Assembly: GCF_018860705.1 (NCBI RefSeq)
Contig: NZ_JAHKQA010000091.1
Coordinates: forward strand, 1 to 64,000
Source of the DNA: Citreicella sp. C3M06
Lineage (GTDB): Bacteria > Pseudomonadota > Alphaproteobacteria > Rhodobacterales > Rhodobacteraceae
Length of the DNA: 64,000 nucleotides
Reading direction: 5' to 3'
Position numbers and translations under genes: made by a program
Shown: positions 11,740 to 20,401 of the stretch, piece by piece
Numbering within the stretch: position 1 is the first letter of the stretch
How the letters are laid out: each line of letters begins with the position of its first letter
Notes under the pieces: generated by a model
What the model saw: only the letters and a program-made list of their open reading frames with translations
Databases searched by the model: none
What the model was told of the DNA's origin: nothing

Positions 11740-11746
11740 CTGCCCG

Positions 11747-13096
11747 TTACCCCTTGTTTTGTTCTTTTTTCTTGGCGCGCAGCATGTCGCGCAGCCGCGT
11801 GGCAAAGCCCGCCTTGGTCTCTTGCCGCGCCCGCCCGATCCCCAGCGCCCCGGCGGGCACATCGCTGGTGATCACCGAGCCCGAGCCGGTCATCGCGCCA
11901 TCGCCGATGGTCACCGGCGCCACCAGCATGGTGTCAGAGCCGATGAAGGCATCTTTGCCGATGATGGTGCGGTGCTTGAAGACACCGTCGTAATTGCAGG
12001 TCACCGTGCCCGCGCCGATGTTGGAGCGATCACCGATGTCGGCATCGCCGATATAGGTCAGGTGGTTGGCCTTCACGCCCTCGCCAAGATAGGCGTTCTT
12101 GATCTCGACGAAATTGCCGACATGGCTGTCTTCGGCCAGTTCGGCGCCCAGGCGCAGCCGGGCAAAGGGGCCGACAATGGCGCCGCGGCTGACGTGGCAG
12201 CCTTCAAGATGGCTGAACGCCCGGATGCGCGCGTCGCTTTCGATGGTGACACCGGGGCCAAACACCACGTTGGGCTCGATCTCGGCATCGCGGCCGATCA
12301 CCGTATCCCATGCCAGCCAGACCGTGTCGGGGGCTTGCAGGCTTACGCCGTCGTCAATCAGCCGGGCGCGGGTGGTCTGCTGAAACGAAACCTCGGCGCG
12401 GGCCAGTTCGCTGCGCGAATTCACGCCCATGGTTTCGGACTCGGCGCAATGCACGACGCCCGCCGAAAGGCCACGCGCCCGCGCAAGGGCGATGATGTCG
12501 GTCAGGTAATATTCCCCGGCGGCGTTGTCGTTGCCGACCTGTGCCACCAGATCCATCAGCACCGTCGCATCCGCCGCCATCAGTCCCGAATTGCACAGGG
12601 TGATGGCGCGCTCGTCCTCGTTGGCGTCCTTGTATTCGACGATGCGCAGCAGCGCGTCGCCCTCGGTGACAAGGCGGCCATAGCGGCCCGGATCGGCGGC
12701 CTCAAAGCCCAGCACCACGATGTCATGATGGGCGCGGGCGCGGGCCATTTCCTCCAGCGTTTCCTGCCGGATAAAGGGGGTGTCGCCATAAAGCACGATG
12801 GCATCGCCGTTGAAACCGGCAAGTGCCGGGGCGGCCTGCGCCACTGCATGGGCGGTGCCGTTCTGTTCGCTCTGAAGGACGATCTGCGCCTCTGGGTCGT
12901 ATGCCTGCGCCGAGGCGGCGACCATGTCGGCCTCGTGCCCGGCCACGACGATGGTGCGTCCCGGCTCCAGCACCTGACCGGCGCGCATGGCGTGCCAGAG
13001 CATGGGCGCATGGGCGATGCGGTGCAGCACCTTGGGCAGGTCCGACTCCATACGGGTGCCCTTTCCCGCAGCGAGGATGATGAGGGCGATGCTCAT
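11747..13096 (-). CDS. glmU: Bifunctional GlcN-1-P acetyltransferase / UDP-GlcNAc pyrophosphorylase
   Basis: 449 residues. The N-terminal half is a uridylyltransferase with the LAAGKGTRMESDLPKVLH nucleotide-binding loop. The C-terminal half is a left-handed beta-helix acetyltransferase (NYDGVFKHRTIIGKDAFIGS). It makes UDP-GlcNAc for peptidoglycan and LPS. Start at 13096 (MSIALIILAA). Together with glmS 7 bp downstream it forms a two-gene hexosamine operon, divergent from gph. Confidence 0.98.
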   Translation of the reverse strand: MSIALIILAAGKGTRMESDLPKVLHRIAHAPMLWHAMRAGQVLEPGRTIVVAGHEADMVAASAQAYDPEAQIVLQSEQNGTAHAVAQAAPALAGFNGDAIVLYGDTPFIRQETLEEMARARAHHDIVVLGFEAADPGRYGRLVTEGDALLRIVEYKDANEDERAITLCNSGLMAADATVLMDLVAQVGNDNAAGEYYLTDIIALARARGLSAGVVHCAESETMGVNSRSELARAEVSFQQTTRARLIDDGVSLQAPDTVWLAWDTVIGRDAEIEPNVVFGPGVTIESDARIRAFSHLEGCHVSRGAIVGPFARLRLGAELAEDSHVGNFVEIKNAYLGEGVKANHLTYIGDADIGDRSNIGAGTVTCNYDGVFKHRTIIGKDAFIGSDTMLVAPVTIGDGAMTGSGSVITSDVPAGALGIGRARQETKAGFATRLRDMLRAKKKEQNKG

Positions 13097-13212
13097 GGTT
13101 CGGGTTTCCCGTTTGTGTTCTGCCTTTGGATTCGTTTTACCGGCTACATAGTCGGGGGCAAGCAGGCAAGGCTTCACGTCTGGTTTCGACGTATGACAGA
13201 AAAGGGCAGGGC

Positions 13213-13875
13213 ATGGGGACGGTGATCTTTGATCTGGATGGCACGCTGGCGGATACCAGCGGCGATCTGATCGCGGCGGCAAACCGCTGTTTCGAAGAGA
13301 TGGGGCAGGCGGTGCGGCTGGATTCGACGGGGGATGCGCACACCGCCTTTCGCGGCGCGCGGGCGATGCTGGGGCTGGGGCTGCGCCGGGCGGAGGCCTT
13401 TGACGCGGCGCTTGTCGAGGCATGGTACCCGCATCTGCTGAGCTTTTACGGCGAGGCGATCGACCTGCACACGCAGCTGTATCCGGGCGCCATCGAGGCG
13501 GTCGAGGCGTTGCGCAGCGACGGGATTCGCGTTGGCATCTGCACCAACAAGCCCGCTGCGCTGGCCGAAACGCTGCTGGCGCGGCTTGGGGTGCGCGATC
13601 TGTTCGGCTCGATGATCGGGGCGGATACGCTGCCGGTGCGCAAACCCGATCCCGCGCCCTATGTCGAAGCGGTGGCGCGGGCGGGCGGCGATGTCGCGCG
13701 CTCCCTGCTGGTCGGAGACACCGAGACCGACCGCAAGACCGCCGCCGCCGCCGGTGTGCCCTGCATTCTCGTGACCTTTGGCCCGGATGGCGACGGGGTG
13801 CGGGCGCTCGACCCCGAAGGGCTGATCGGCCATTTCGATGCGCTGCGCGCCGAGGTCGCGCGCGTTCTGGGCTGA
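13213..13875 (+). CDS. gph: Phosphoglycolate phosphatase-like HAD hydrolase
   Basis: 220 residues of the HAD superfamily. Motif I is FDLDGTLAD with the nucleophile Asp at residue 7 and general acid Asp at 9. Motif II is GICTNKP. Motif III/IV is VRKPDPAPY followed by LLVGDTETDRKTAAAAG. It fits phosphoglycolate phosphatase, which detoxifies 2-phosphoglycolate. Other small phosphomonoesters are possible. ATG 13213 is preceded by AGGG. It is divergent from glmU-glmS. Confidence 0.85.
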   Translation: MGTVIFDLDGTLADTSGDLIAAANRCFEEMGQAVRLDSTGDAHTAFRGARAMLGLGLRRAEAFDAALVEAWYPHLLSFYGEAIDLHTQLYPGAIEAVEALRSDGIRVGICTNKPAALAETLLARLGVRDLFGSMIGADTLPVRKPDPAPYVEAVARAGGDVARSLLVGDTETDRKTAAAAGVPCILVTFGPDGDGVRALDPEGLIGHFDALRAEVARVLG

Positions 13876-13941
13876 GCCACGCAGCCTGTCGCAGGGAAAA
13901 TCCCCTGCGCGGTGCGATTGACGGCAGCTCGGGCAGGGCGC

Positions 13942-15159
13942 ATGACTTGCCGCATGACGACAGGTTTTCCCGAACGCTTCACCGGCAGCTTCACCCAGCA
14001 AGACCCGATCCCCGAGGCAGGCATTGCCGCGGCGCTCGAGGTGCTGCGCCATGGCCGCCTGCATCGCTACAATACTCTGCCCGGCGAAATCTCGCAGACC
14101 GCGCTGCTGGAACAGGAGTTCGCCGCTCTGACCGGGGCGCGCTATGCGTTGGCGGTGGCCTCGGGCGGCTATGCCCTGGGCTGTGCCTTGCGCGCCGTTG
14201 GCGTCAAGCCCGGCGACAAGGTGCTTACCAATGCCTTCACCCTTGCACCGGTGCCCGGCGCCATCGCCTCGCTTGGCGCGGTGCCGGTGTTTGTCGAGGT
14301 CACGGACAGCCTGACCATCGACCTTGACGATCTTGCCGCCAAGCTGGGCGAGGCACGGGTTCTGATGCTCTCGCACATGCGGGGCCATCTGTGCGACATG
14401 GACCGGCTGATGCAGATTTGCGATGCGGCCGGGGTCACGGTGATCGAGGATTGCGCCCACACCATGGGCGCGGCGTGGAACGGCGTGCCTTCGGGGCGTC
14501 ACGGGGCCATCGGCTGCTATTCCACCCAGACCTACAAACACGCCAATTCCGGCGAGGGTGGGTTTCTTGTCACCGACGATGCCGAAACCGCTGCGCGCGC
14601 GGTGATGCTGTCGGGCTCTTACATGCTGTACGAGCGCCACCTTGCCGCGCCGCCGCCCGAAGTCTTCGAGCGCATCAAGTATGACACGCCCAATGTGTCG
14701 GGCCGCATGGACAATCTGCGCGCCGCCATCCTGCGCCCGCAATTGCAGGCGCTGCCCGTTCAGGTGCGCCGCTGGAACGAACGTTACAAGGTGATCGAGG
14801 AGGGGCTGCGCGCAGCGCCCGGCCTGGCCATCGTCGAGCGCCCGGCGCAGGAAAGCATCGTCGGCTCGTCGATCCAGATGCTGCTGCCGGGTTGGGATGC
14901 CCCGCAGGTGCAGGAGGTGTTGCACCGCTGCGCCGAACGCGGCGTCGAGCTGAAATGGTTCGGCGCGCCGGACCCCATCGCCTTTACCTCGCGCTATGAC
15001 AGTTGGCGCTACGCGCCAAGCGAGCCGCTGCCGCAAACCGACCGCATTCTTGCCGGGCTGATCGACATGCGCCTGCCGCTGAGCTTCAGCCTCGAGGATT
15101 GCGCGCTCATCGCCCGGATCATCCGGGCCGAGGTGTCGGCGGTGTTCCAGCAAGCCTGA
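13942..15159 (+). CDS. DegT/DnrJ/EryC1/StrS-family PLP aminotransferase
   Basis: About 405 residues, a fold-type I PLP enzyme of the sugar aminotransferase family. The SHMRGHLCDMD segment, the VIEDCAHTMGA block carrying the PLP-ring Asp, and the Schiff-base Lys in QTYKHANSGEGG are all visible. Relatives usually aminate keto-sugars for LPS or antibiotics, or act on small keto compounds. No nucleotide-sugar genes are nearby, so its role is open. ATG 13942 is chosen over 13912; ATG 13954 is also possible. Confidence 0.85.
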   Translation: MTCRMTTGFPERFTGSFTQQDPIPEAGIAAALEVLRHGRLHRYNTLPGEISQTALLEQEFAALTGARYALAVASGGYALGCALRAVGVKPGDKVLTNAFTLAPVPGAIASLGAVPVFVEVTDSLTIDLDDLAAKLGEARVLMLSHMRGHLCDMDRLMQICDAAGVTVIEDCAHTMGAAWNGVPSGRHGAIGCYSTQTYKHANSGEGGFLVTDDAETAARAVMLSGSYMLYERHLAAPPPEVFERIKYDTPNVSGRMDNLRAAILRPQLQALPVQVRRWNERYKVIEEGLRAAPGLAIVERPAQESIVGSSIQMLLPGWDAPQVQEVLHRCAERGVELKWFGAPDPIAFTSRYDSWRYAPSEPLPQTDRILAGLIDMRLPLSFSLEDCALIARIIRAEVSAVFQQA

Positions 15160-15232
15160 CACACAGGACCAAGATCGCCCTCGCAGGCCCGCCGCCGCCA
15201 TGCGATCATCGCAGAACAGGGAAGGAGACGCC

Positions 15233-16203
15233 ATGACCACCACCGATGTCGACAACATCCCGGAAACCGCGCTGGCCTGGCACCGCGACGGCCGCCGCGC
15301 CGCGCTTGCCACCGTGATCGAAACCTGGGGCTCCGCGCCGCGCCGCGTCGGCGCACAGCTGGCGATCTCCGGGCGCGGCGAGATCGAAGGCTCGGTCTCG
15401 GGAGGTTGCGTCGAAGGTGCGGTGATCGTAGAGGCGCTCGAAGCGCTGGAAGACGGCGCCGCGCGCGAGCTGGAATTCGGCGTCTCGGATGACGATGCCT
15501 TCGCCGTGGGGCTTGCTTGCGGCGGCACCATCCGGGTGCTGGTCGAACCCATCGGCAGCGCGCTGCCCGAAGCGATTCTCGCCGATCTCTGCGCCGCCCG
15601 CGCCGCGCGCCAGCCTGCCGCCTATGTGGTCGATCTGGCAACCGCCGCGCGCCGGCTCGACACCAGCGGTCACGAAACCCGCTTCCGCATGGATCGCTCG
15701 GGTTTCGAAGATGGCAGCCGCATTTTCGTCGCCATTCACAACCCGCCGCTCAAGCTGATCGTCGTCGGCGCGGTGCATATCGCTCAGGCGCTGGTGCCGA
15801 TGGCGCGGCTTGCCGGCTACGCGCCCGCCATCGTCGATCCGCGCGAAACCTTTGGCGCATCGTCCCGCTTCCCCGGCGAGACCGTGCTGAACGACTGGCC
15901 CGATGAAGCCGTCGAAAAGCTGGGCCTCGATGGCCGCACCGCGCTGGTGCTGCTCACCCATGATCCGAAACTCGACGATCCGGCACTGACCCTCGCCCTA
16001 GCTTCGGATTGCTTTTACATCGGGGCGCTCGGCTCCACCCGCACCCATGCCAAACGCGTTGCAAGGCTGCATGAGGCAGGCTTCTCCGAGGCCCAGATCG
16101 CCCGGATTCACGGCCCGGTCGGGCTTGATATCGGCGCTGCGGGCCCGTCGGAAATCGCGGTGTCGATCCTCGCCGAAATGACGCGGGTGCTGAGGACGGG
16201 CGC

Positions 16204-16207
<4 letters not shown>
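15233..16207 (+). CDS. XdhC/CoxI-family molybdenum cofactor accessory protein
   Basis: 324 residues. The N-terminal XdhC/CoxI domain carries GSVSGGCVEGAVIVEA. The C-terminal half is a Rossmann domain (LIVVGAVHIAQALVPMARLAGY) with ALVLLTHDPKLDDPAL and FYIGALGSTRTH blocks. XdhC-type proteins bind Moco, support sulfuration, and insert it into xanthine- and CO-dehydrogenase-type enzymes. GAAGGAG precedes ATG 15233. The stop overlaps the next gene by 4 bp (ATGA), so the two are translationally coupled. No Mo-hydroxylase subunit gene is in the window. Confidence 0.9.
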
Positions 16208-17202
<995 letters not shown>

Positions 17203-17210
17203 CCGCGCCC

Positions 17211-17259
17211 CTCTTCATCTTGCCCTTGAACTCCGGGAGTGTGGGGGCTGGCCCCCACG
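17211..17259. repeat. Dispersed intergenic repeat with GC hairpin
   Basis: A degenerate copy of the element seen at 5620-5732 (CTTCATCTTGCC...GAACTCCGGG) ending in a perfect hairpin GTGGGGG-CTGG-CCCCCAC at 17241-17258. It sits just downstream of the molybdopterin-binding gene and may act as its 3' end structure. Confidence 0.6.
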
Positions 17260-17296
17260 TCGCGACCCAGCGGCAGAAAACACGCTTCGGGCAATG

Positions 17297-17322
17297 AAAA
17301 ACCCGCCGGCGAGCGGCGGGTT
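17297..17322 (-). terminator. Rho-independent terminator of infC
   Basis: Downstream of infC on its own strand, a perfect nine-base stem (AACCCGCCG / CGGCGGGTT, five-base loop) runs directly into five U residues. This makes infC a single-gene transcription unit; rpmI and rplT do not follow it. Confidence 0.85.
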
Positions 17323-17374
17323 CAAATCGTCTGTCAGAGGATCGCCCGGCCAGTTCACCGGCAGGGCAGGCCAT

Positions 17375-17920
17375 TCACTTGGCAATCGGACCGATCATCA
17401 TGATCATCTGACGGCCTTCCATCTTCGGCATGTTCTCGATCTTGCCGAGCTCTTTCACGTCGGATGCGACTCGCTCAAGCAATTCGCGACCAAGGTTCTG
17501 GTGCGCCATCTCGCGGCCGCGAAACCGCAGGGTGATCTTGACCTTGTCGCCGCCTTCAAGGAATTTCAGAACGCTGCGCATCTTCACATCGTAGTCGTGG
17601 GTATCGGTTCCTGGACGGAACTTGATCTCCTTGACCTCGATGATCTTCTGCTTCTTGCGCGCTTCGGATTCCCGCTTTTGCTGTTCGTACTTGAACTTGC
17701 CGAAATCCATGATCTTGCAGACCGGCGGCACGGCATTCGGCGAGATCTCGACGAGATCGAGGCCAGCCTGCTCGGCCAGTTCGACAGCGCGACGCGGCGT
17801 CTGAACGCCCAGGTTCTCGCCTTCGGCGCCGATCAGGCGGATTTCGGGGGCCCGGATGCGGTCGTTGATGCGGGGGCCGGTGTCGCGCGTGGGCGGCGCG
17901 TTGTGAGGTCTGCGGGCTAT
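17375..17920 (-). CDS. infC: Translation initiation factor IF-3, apparent AUA start
   Basis: 181 residues covering the full IF-3: N-domain ([24 protein letters not shown]), linker, and C-domain ([31 protein letters not shown]). IF-3 polices start-codon choice and ribosome splitting. The family N-terminus ARRPHNAPP directly follows an ATA codon at 17920, with AAAAGGA about nine bases upstream. The frame has no ATG in this region. A TTG at 17959 lies inside the -10 box of the best promoter, so it is unlikely to be translated. A rare start codon is the classic autoregulation device of infC (AUU in E. coli). Confidence 0.93.
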   Translation of the reverse strand: MARRPHNAPPTRDTGPRINDRIRAPEIRLIGAEGENLGVQTPRRAVELAEQAGLDLVEISPNAVPPVCKIMDFGKFKYEQQKRESEARKKQKIIEVKEIKFRPGTDTHDYDVKMRSVLKFLEGGDKVKITLRFRGREMAHQNLGRELLERVASDVKELGKIENMPKMEGRQMIMMIGPIAK

Positions 17921-17957
17921 GGTATCGGTCCTTTTACCGTGAATGCTCTGAAGGCGC

Positions 17958-17986
17958 AAAATAGGCCTCTAACGCCAATGTTTCAA
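17958..17986 (-). promoter_or_regulatory. Putative sigma-70-type promoter of infC
   Basis: Read on the minus strand: TTGAAA (17986-17981), a 17-base spacer, then TATTTT (17963-17958). This would give a leader of about 30 nucleotides carrying the AAAAGGA ribosome site and the ATA codon. The rest of the 351 bp up to fpr shows only the fpr terminator and no convincing gene. Confidence 0.6.
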
Positions 17987-18230
17987 GCGCCATTTCCAGT
18001 TGTTGCGGCATCACGCGGGCCGTCTGATGCACGTCTTGCGCAAATTTGCGTTGCATCTGGCGTGAAAACGGCGTGCCCGTCATGTCCGAACGCAAGTTCG
18101 GGCCATGATCCGCCTTTCAAGGCCTGGATAAAAACGTTTTTTGCAGAGTATTGCCACAGAGTCGTCGCGATCATCGCCGCCGCGGCGCTGTTGTCGACCG
18201 GGGGCAGCCTGATGCTTTTTACGATCTACG

Positions 18231-18262
18231 AAAGGGGCGGGTGGCATCGTGCCGCCCGCCCC
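18231..18262 (-). terminator. Putative terminator of fpr
   Basis: Immediately downstream of the fpr stop, a 13-base stem (GGGGCGGG[C/U]GGCA with one G-U pair) closed by a three-base loop is followed on the minus strand by UUUCG. The U tract is short, so efficiency is uncertain. Confidence 0.65.
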
Positions 18263-18271
18263 AAACCATGA

Positions 18272-19126
18272 TCAGTCGAGAAACGCCTTCTCGACCACGT
18301 AATGCTTGGGATCGCTGTTCGCGCCTTCTTCAAGGCCGTATTCCTCGAACATCGCCTTGAGCTCGAGATTGAACGCGAGGTTGCCGCAGATCATCGCGCG
18401 GTCGGTCTCGGGGCTCAGCGGCGTCACGCCCAGATCCTCGAACGCCTCGCCCGAACGCATCAGGTCGGTGATGCGGCCCATTTTCGGGCTCTCTTCGCGG
18501 GTGGTGGTCGGGTAATACTTGATCTTCTTCCAGAAGCCGTCGCCGATCACCTCGTTCAGCAGTTCGTCGGTCTTCAGGCTTTCGATCAGCTCCGCGCCGT
18601 ATTTCAGCTCTCCGGCCTCGCGGCAGGTGTGGGTGATGACGATCTCGTCGTAATCCTCGTAGGTCTGCGGCTCGCGCAGCAGCGAGGCAAAGGGCGCAAA
18701 GCCGGTGCCGGTGGCAAAGAACCAGATCCGCTTGCCGGGCAGCAATGCGTCATGCACCAGCGTGCCAACGGGCTTGGGGCGCAGGATGATCTCGTCGCCG
18801 ACCTTGATATGCTGAAGGCGCGAGGTCAGTGGGCCGTCCTGCACCTTGATCGAATAGAATTCCAGCTCTTCGTCCCAGCTGGGCGAGGCGATGGAATAGG
18901 CGCGCAGCAAGGGCTTGACCTTGCCGGTGGTGGGATGCGGATCGCCCATCAGGCCGATCATCACGAATTCGCCCGAGCGGAACCGCAACGAGGCGGGGCG
19001 CGAGACGCGGAAGGAAAACAGCCGGTCGGTCCAGTGCGTCACCGAGGTCACGGTCTGGGCGTCGGGCAGCACGGGCTTCTTGGCTTCGGTGGCGTTGATA
19101 TCGGTCACGGGGGTCATCTCGGTCAT
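18272..19126 (-). CDS. fpr: Ferredoxin--NADP reductase
   Basis: 284 residues, an FAD-containing reductase of the bacterial FPR group. The FAD-binding RAYSIASPSWDEELEFY and the NADP-side FFATGTGFAPFASLLRE are visible, and it ends in HYVVEKAFLD. It shuttles electrons between NADPH and ferredoxin. Located just downstream of cysI/cysH on the same strand, it is a plausible electron supplier for the CysI-type reductase. Start 19126 (MTEMTPVTD) is chosen; ATG 19117 is an alternative. It has its own upstream palindrome at 19151-19168. Confidence 0.93.
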   Translation of the reverse strand: MTEMTPVTDINATEAKKPVLPDAQTVTSVTHWTDRLFSFRVSRPASLRFRSGEFVMIGLMGDPHPTTGKVKPLLRAYSIASPSWDEELEFYSIKVQDGPLTSRLQHIKVGDEIILRPKPVGTLVHDALLPGKRIWFFATGTGFAPFASLLREPQTYEDYDEIVITHTCREAGELKYGAELIESLKTDELLNEVIGDGFWKKIKYYPTTTREESPKMGRITDLMRSGEAFEDLGVTPLSPETDRAMICGNLAFNLELKAMFEEYGLEEGANSDPKHYVVEKAFLD

Positions 19127-19150
19127 GTCTGATTCAGCGAAGCCGCCCCT

Positions 19151-19168
19151 GTGCAAATTCGTTTGCAC
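19151..19168. promoter_or_regulatory. Palindrome upstream of fpr
   Basis: A perfect seven-base inverted repeat, GTGCAAA-TTCG-TTTGCAC, lies 25 bp upstream of the fpr start. It could be an operator or an RNA hairpin in the leader. It does not resemble the SoxR consensus. Confidence 0.4.
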
Positions 19169-19223
19169 ACGAACAAACCTCGAGTCCCTTTCTAGAGCGT
19201 GATTTGTATAAAAGAAAGACGAC

Positions 19224-19607
19224 TTAGCCGCGCAGGCGGCTCTGATAGTCGTGTTGCTGCCAATTTGCGCGAAACTGCCAGTCGGCTTCGGGCTGACGGG
19301 CGGCAAGATCGTCGGAAATCTCGACCTCGTCGAATCCCGACCGGCGCGCCATGGCATATTGATCGGAAATCACGTGGCCTTTGGCGCGCAGGCGCCCGGT
19401 ATAGCCGCGCAGCCGCAGCAGCCGTGCCAGCGTGAACCCGCGCCCATCGGCAAACGACGGAAAGTCGATGCGGATCATCTGCGTGCCCTCGGGGGCCGAC
19501 AAAGCCGCCGGGTCGGTGTCAGAGGGCAGGTCGAGGACGCCGTCGCCCTCGAACCCAAGAGTCCAGTCGTCGGGGCCAAAGCCCGTGTCGGTCACGATGA
19601 CGCTCAT
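19224..19607 (-). CDS. DUF934 protein of sulfate assimilation
   Basis: 127 residues of DUF934, a family almost always found next to cysH/cysI in proteobacteria. The conserved IDFPSFADGRGFTLARLLR block and the GHVISDQYAMARRSGFDEVE block are present. It is thought to assist sulfite reduction, but the biochemical role is unknown. The start overlaps the cysH stop by 4 bp (ATGA), which shows translational coupling. It is the last gene of the cobA-DUF2849-cysI-cysH-DUF934 set. Confidence 0.9.
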   Translation of the reverse strand: MSVIVTDTGFGPDDWTLGFEGDGVLDLPSDTDPAALSAPEGTQMIRIDFPSFADGRGFTLARLLRLRGYTGRLRAKGHVISDQYAMARRSGFDEVEISDDLAARQPEADWQFRANWQQHDYQSRLRG

Positions 19608-20395
19608 GTGCTTGGTCCTTTGCGTACCATGCGGCCATTGACGAAATGGATGCCGCATTCTTCTTTTTGCTCGCCCCGCCAGCGGCCCGCGCGCGGGTCT
19701 TCGCCGGGGGCGACTTTCGACGTGCAGGGCTGGCACCCGATGGACGGGTAGCCCTGCGCCACCAGCGGATGCCGGGGCAGGCGGTTTTCATCCATGTAGG
19801 CGCGCACGTCATCGGGCGCCCAATGGGCCAGAGGGTTGACCTTGATCCGGCCGGTGGCGTCTTCGAGTTCGAAGAATTCCAGCGCGGCGCGGGTCGAGGA
19901 CTGGAACCGCTTGCGCCCGGTGATCCAGCCATCAAAGCCTTGCAGCGCATTTTCCAGCGGCACCGTCTTACGCAGGGCGCAGCAGGCGTCGGTGCTGGTG
20001 TCGCGCAGCGAGTCGGTCGGGTCTTGCGCGGCCAGCGTCGCCGGATCGGTGCGGATGATGCGCACGTTCGACAGGTGCAGCCGCTCGGCGACCTCCTGCT
20101 GATAGGCCAGCGTTTCGGCAAACAGCAGCCGCGTGTCGATGAACAGCACCGGGGTGCTGCGGTCGATCATCGCCACAAGATGCAGCAGCGCCACCGATTC
20201 CGCGCCAAAGGATGACACCAGCGCGATGTCCCCGGCTTCGGGATCGTTGAGCGCGCCGGTCAGCACCGACACCGCGCCATGATGTCGATAGCGCGTGTTC
20301 AGCGCATCGACCCGTGCGCGCAGATCGGCCAATTCGGCCGGGCTGCGCGCCGGGACACCTTCGGCGGGCGTGTTGGGGGGGAGATGAAAGTTCAT
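19604..20395 (-). CDS. cysH: Phosphoadenylyl/adenylyl-sulfate reductase
   Basis: 263 residues. It reduces activated sulfate to sulfite. Paired cysteines Cys138-Cys139 and Cys221/Cys224 (CQPC) are the four ligands of the [4Fe-4S] cluster of the adenylyl-sulfate reductase type. The catalytic Cys247 lies in EECGIHFV. The substrate is therefore probably APS rather than PAPS. It is 6 bp downstream of cysI and overlaps DUF934. Confidence 0.95.
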   Translation of the reverse strand: MNFHLPPNTPAEGVPARSPAELADLRARVDALNTRYRHHGAVSVLTGALNDPEAGDIALVSSFGAESVALLHLVAMIDRSTPVLFIDTRLLFAETLAYQQEVAERLHLSNVRIIRTDPATLAAQDPTDSLRDTSTDACCALRKTVPLENALQGFDGWITGRKRFQSSTRAALEFFELEDATGRIKVNPLAHWAPDDVRAYMDENRLPRHPLVAQGYPSIGCQPCTSKVAPGEDPRAGRWRGEQKEECGIHFVNGRMVRKGPST

Positions 20396-20401
20396 CGTGG
20401 C

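Noticed and set aside
17983-18174. 63-codon minus-strand frame upstream of infC
   Set aside because: No ribosome site and it abuts the infC promoter; no protein-like pattern.
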